A stretch of DNA of 33,844 bases, from positions 1 through 33,844 of the forward strand of contig JAGWXN010000004.1 of the NCBI GenBank assembly GCA_018969885.1, in the 5' to 3' direction. Each line of letters opens with the position of its first letter. Within the stretch, counting starts at the first letter, position 1. Positions 32,288-33,844 of this stretch are shown here, one piece after another. The notes below the pieces were generated by a model that saw only the letters and a list, made by a program, of their open reading frames with translations, made no database searches and was not told the DNA's origin. The position numbers and the translations under genes are program-made. Origin of the DNA: Betaproteobacteria bacterium (GTDB lineage: Bacteria > Pseudomonadota > Gammaproteobacteria > Burkholderiales > Burkholderiaceae).

Positions 32288-33844
32288 CTAGTCGTCGCCG
32301 ATATTTCCGTCAACCCCCAGCGAATTCACGAACGGGCGGATGCCGAGTGCGCGGTAGAGCCGCGCCGGCTGCCAGGCAGTTGTTCCCCGAATCACCAGGG
32401 TGGCCCGGCGCAGGTCGTCGATCCGGGTGGTCGGGTCGCCTGCAATGAGTACCAGGTCTGCAGCCCGTCCGGGCTCGATGCTTCCGCGTCGGTGGTTCTC
32501 GCCGAGCGCCCGCGCGGCGTCGAGGGTGGCCGCGCGAAGTGCTGCGGCCGGTGAGATGCCCGCCCGCACGTAGAGCTCGAGCTCGCGGTGTAATGAGACT
32601 CCATGAGGGGAGTCGGTGCCCGTGACCAGCGGCACACCGGCCTCATGCATTTCCCGTGTCATGGCGAGCATCTTGTCGAATGCAACGCGAAAGGCGCCGA
32701 GTCTGGGGCCCTCCAGATCCAAGTCGGCTGCCCGCAGCTCCCGCTGCCACTGAGCTGGCAGATGGTCGGCGATGGCCGCGAGGCTGGGATTGGGCTCACC
32801 CTGGCGTTGCGTGAACATGGCTTCGAACGCCACCAGTGTGGGGTCGACAATTGTTCGGTGGGTGAGAAGCTTTGTAATGAAGCGCCGCGCCTCAGTGCCC
32901 GTCGGATCGAAGCGACTGGACTCTTCTCCTACCCGCGTAAAGCGAATCAGGGTACGGGTATCGTCGTCGGGCCTCGCGACGAAGTTGAGCAGCACCTGAT
33001 TGATGTGCGCAAGCTCATCAAAGCCAGCCTCCACGGCGTCGTCGGCGCGCATGAACGCAGGCACATGGCCTGTGATCCGCAGGCCCCGGCGCTTCGCGTC
33101 ACGAATGATGGGTGAGACCCACTCGGGGCGGATGGAGCTGTAGAGCTTGAGCGTCTGATAGCCATGGCGCGCATACCAACGAACGGCAGCGCGCGCTTCC
33201 TCCAGGCTGTCGACGACAAAGCCGTTGCGGCTGGAAAATCGCGAACGGCCTTCGATAAAACCGGTGGGAACGATCAAGGGGCCCGCGATCTCGCCGCGAT
33301 CGATCCGGGCGCGCGTCGCGCGCAGCAGTTCGTTGTGGCTGCCCATGTCCCGAACCGTGGTGACGCCCGCTGCGAGTCGCGAGAGTCCCTGGTCGGCCGC
33401 GTAGTGAACATGCGTGTCGATCAGCCCCGGGATCATGGTTTGAGCGCTGCCATCAATCAGATGATCGGGGAGGATGCGTGCATTGCCCGCGCGGGTGATC
33501 GACGCAATAAACCCGTCCTGGAGCCAGACGTCCGAGGGGCCCAGGAGTTGTCCACCTACGGGGTCGAACCAGCGGACGTTTCTGATCAGCGTGACGCCAT
33601 GGAGTGGGATCGCGAGGCGCTTTTGCAGGGCAGTGAGACGTTCATCCTCCGCGCGCGTCTGGGCCGCGAGCAGATCCGGGATCAGGCTCTGATGGCGAGC
33701 GGCTATCACCTGGATACGCGAATCAATCAGAGCGAAGAGCGGTAGGCCTGGCCGATCTTCGAGCCAAACCAGCCAGGGGTCGGAATCGATGCCGGTAACC
33801 GAAACCAGCATCACTGTCGTGGGCTGATCGGCCGAAGGAACCGT
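32288..33844 (-). CDS. Imidazolonepropionase-like metal-dependent amidohydrolase, 5' end cut by the window
   Basis: At least 518 codons of an amidohydrolase-superfamily TIM-barrel enzyme. The metal site is complete: MIPGLIDTHVHYA (two histidines), TLKLYSSIRP (the carboxylated-lysine position), ITGHVPAF, ELAHINQVLLNF and VTGTDSPHG (final Asp), so catalysis on a cyclic amide, dipeptide or ester is plausible. A C-terminal beta-sandwich strand region (GRAADLVLIAGDPTT) is present. About 65 residues before the first beta-sandwich domain (the WLVWLED... stretch) do not match the standard fold. Possible starts are GTG at 33814 and ATG at 33811, but the frame stays open to the window end, so the true start may lie outside and the N-terminal domain may be larger. 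Confidence 0.8.
   Translation of the reverse strand, partial: TVPSADQPTTVMLVSVTGIDSDPWLVWLEDRPGLPLFALIDSRIQVIAARHQSLIPDLLAAQTRAEDERLTALQKRLAIPLHGVTLIRNVRWFDPVGGQLLGPSDVWLQDGFIASITRAGNARILPDHLIDGSAQTMIPGLIDTHVHYAADQGLSRLAAGVTTVRDMGSHNELLRATRARIDRGEIAGPLIVPTGFIEGRSRFSSRNGFVVDSLEEARAAVRWYARHGYQTLKLYSSIRPEWVSPIIRDAKRRGLRITGHVPAFMRADDAVEAGFDELAHINQVLLNFVARPDDDTRTLIRFTRVGEESSRFDPTGTEARRFITKLLTHRTIVDPTLVAFEAMFTQRQGEPNPSLAAIADHLPAQWQRELRAADLDLEGPRLGAFRVAFDKMLAMTREMHEAGVPLVTGTDSPHGVSLHRELELYVRAGISPAAALRAATLDAARALGENHRRGSIEPGRAADLVLIAGDPTTRIDDLRRATLVIRGTTAWQPARLYRALGIRPFVNSLGVDGNIGDD

Overview
The window is GC-rich, densely coding bacterial chromosome, most likely from a betaproteobacterium close to the Burkholderiales. 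This rests on the gene order yqgE-ruvX-pyrR-pyrB-pyrC', on pcm/tolC lying near waaA, and on the protein sequences; it was not checked against a database. I support 34 protein genes. No rRNA, tRNA, CRISPR array, insertion sequence or prophage was recognised. No gap between genes exceeds 300 bases; the longest are 9421-9610, 28785-28943 and 18542-18674.

Layout. 58-2599: a TerC-type membrane protein, a rubredoxin and, convergently, a class I CPD photolyase. 2646-6389: a tightly packed plus-strand operon, yqgE, ruvX, pyrR, pyrB and a dihydroorotase-like pyrC' that has lost its zinc ligands. 6446-7134: a VapBC-type toxin-antitoxin pair placed between pyrC' and the minus-strand plsC and apaH. 8869-18541: envelope polysaccharide genes, comprising an initiating sugar-phosphate transferase, a WbpM-type 4,6-dehydratase, a phosphomannomutase/phosphoglucomutase, and a six-gene minus-strand operon of three glycosyltransferases, an FkbM methyltransferase, an O-antigen ligase/polymerase and another methyltransferase. 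18675-21669: Kdo transferase waaA, a methyltransferase and a convergent putative glycosyltransferase. 21710-28784: a minus-strand tripartite efflux operon (tetR, adaptor, RND pump, pcm-like, tolC) with an inverted-repeat operator candidate upstream. 28944-33844: a small exported glycine-zipper/His-rich protein, then minus-strand uppP, an alkaline-phosphatase-superfamily hydrolase, trmB and an amidohydrolase cut by the window edge.

How the genes work together. The pyr cluster makes carbamoyl-aspartate, with PyrC' probably serving as a structural partner of PyrB. The polysaccharide genes make UDP-sugar precursors, start glycan assembly on undecaprenyl phosphate, elongate and modify it, and join it to a Kdo-containing LPS core; UppP recycles the lipid carrier. 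The efflux operon exports small molecules across both membranes under TetR-type control. I found no clear case of a wholly unknown multi-gene system. The points most worth a second look are the probably leaderless promoter of yqgE, the non-catalytic PyrC', the palindromic operator of the inserted vapBC, and an uncharacterised phosphodiesterase-like enzyme overlapping both trmB and uppP.
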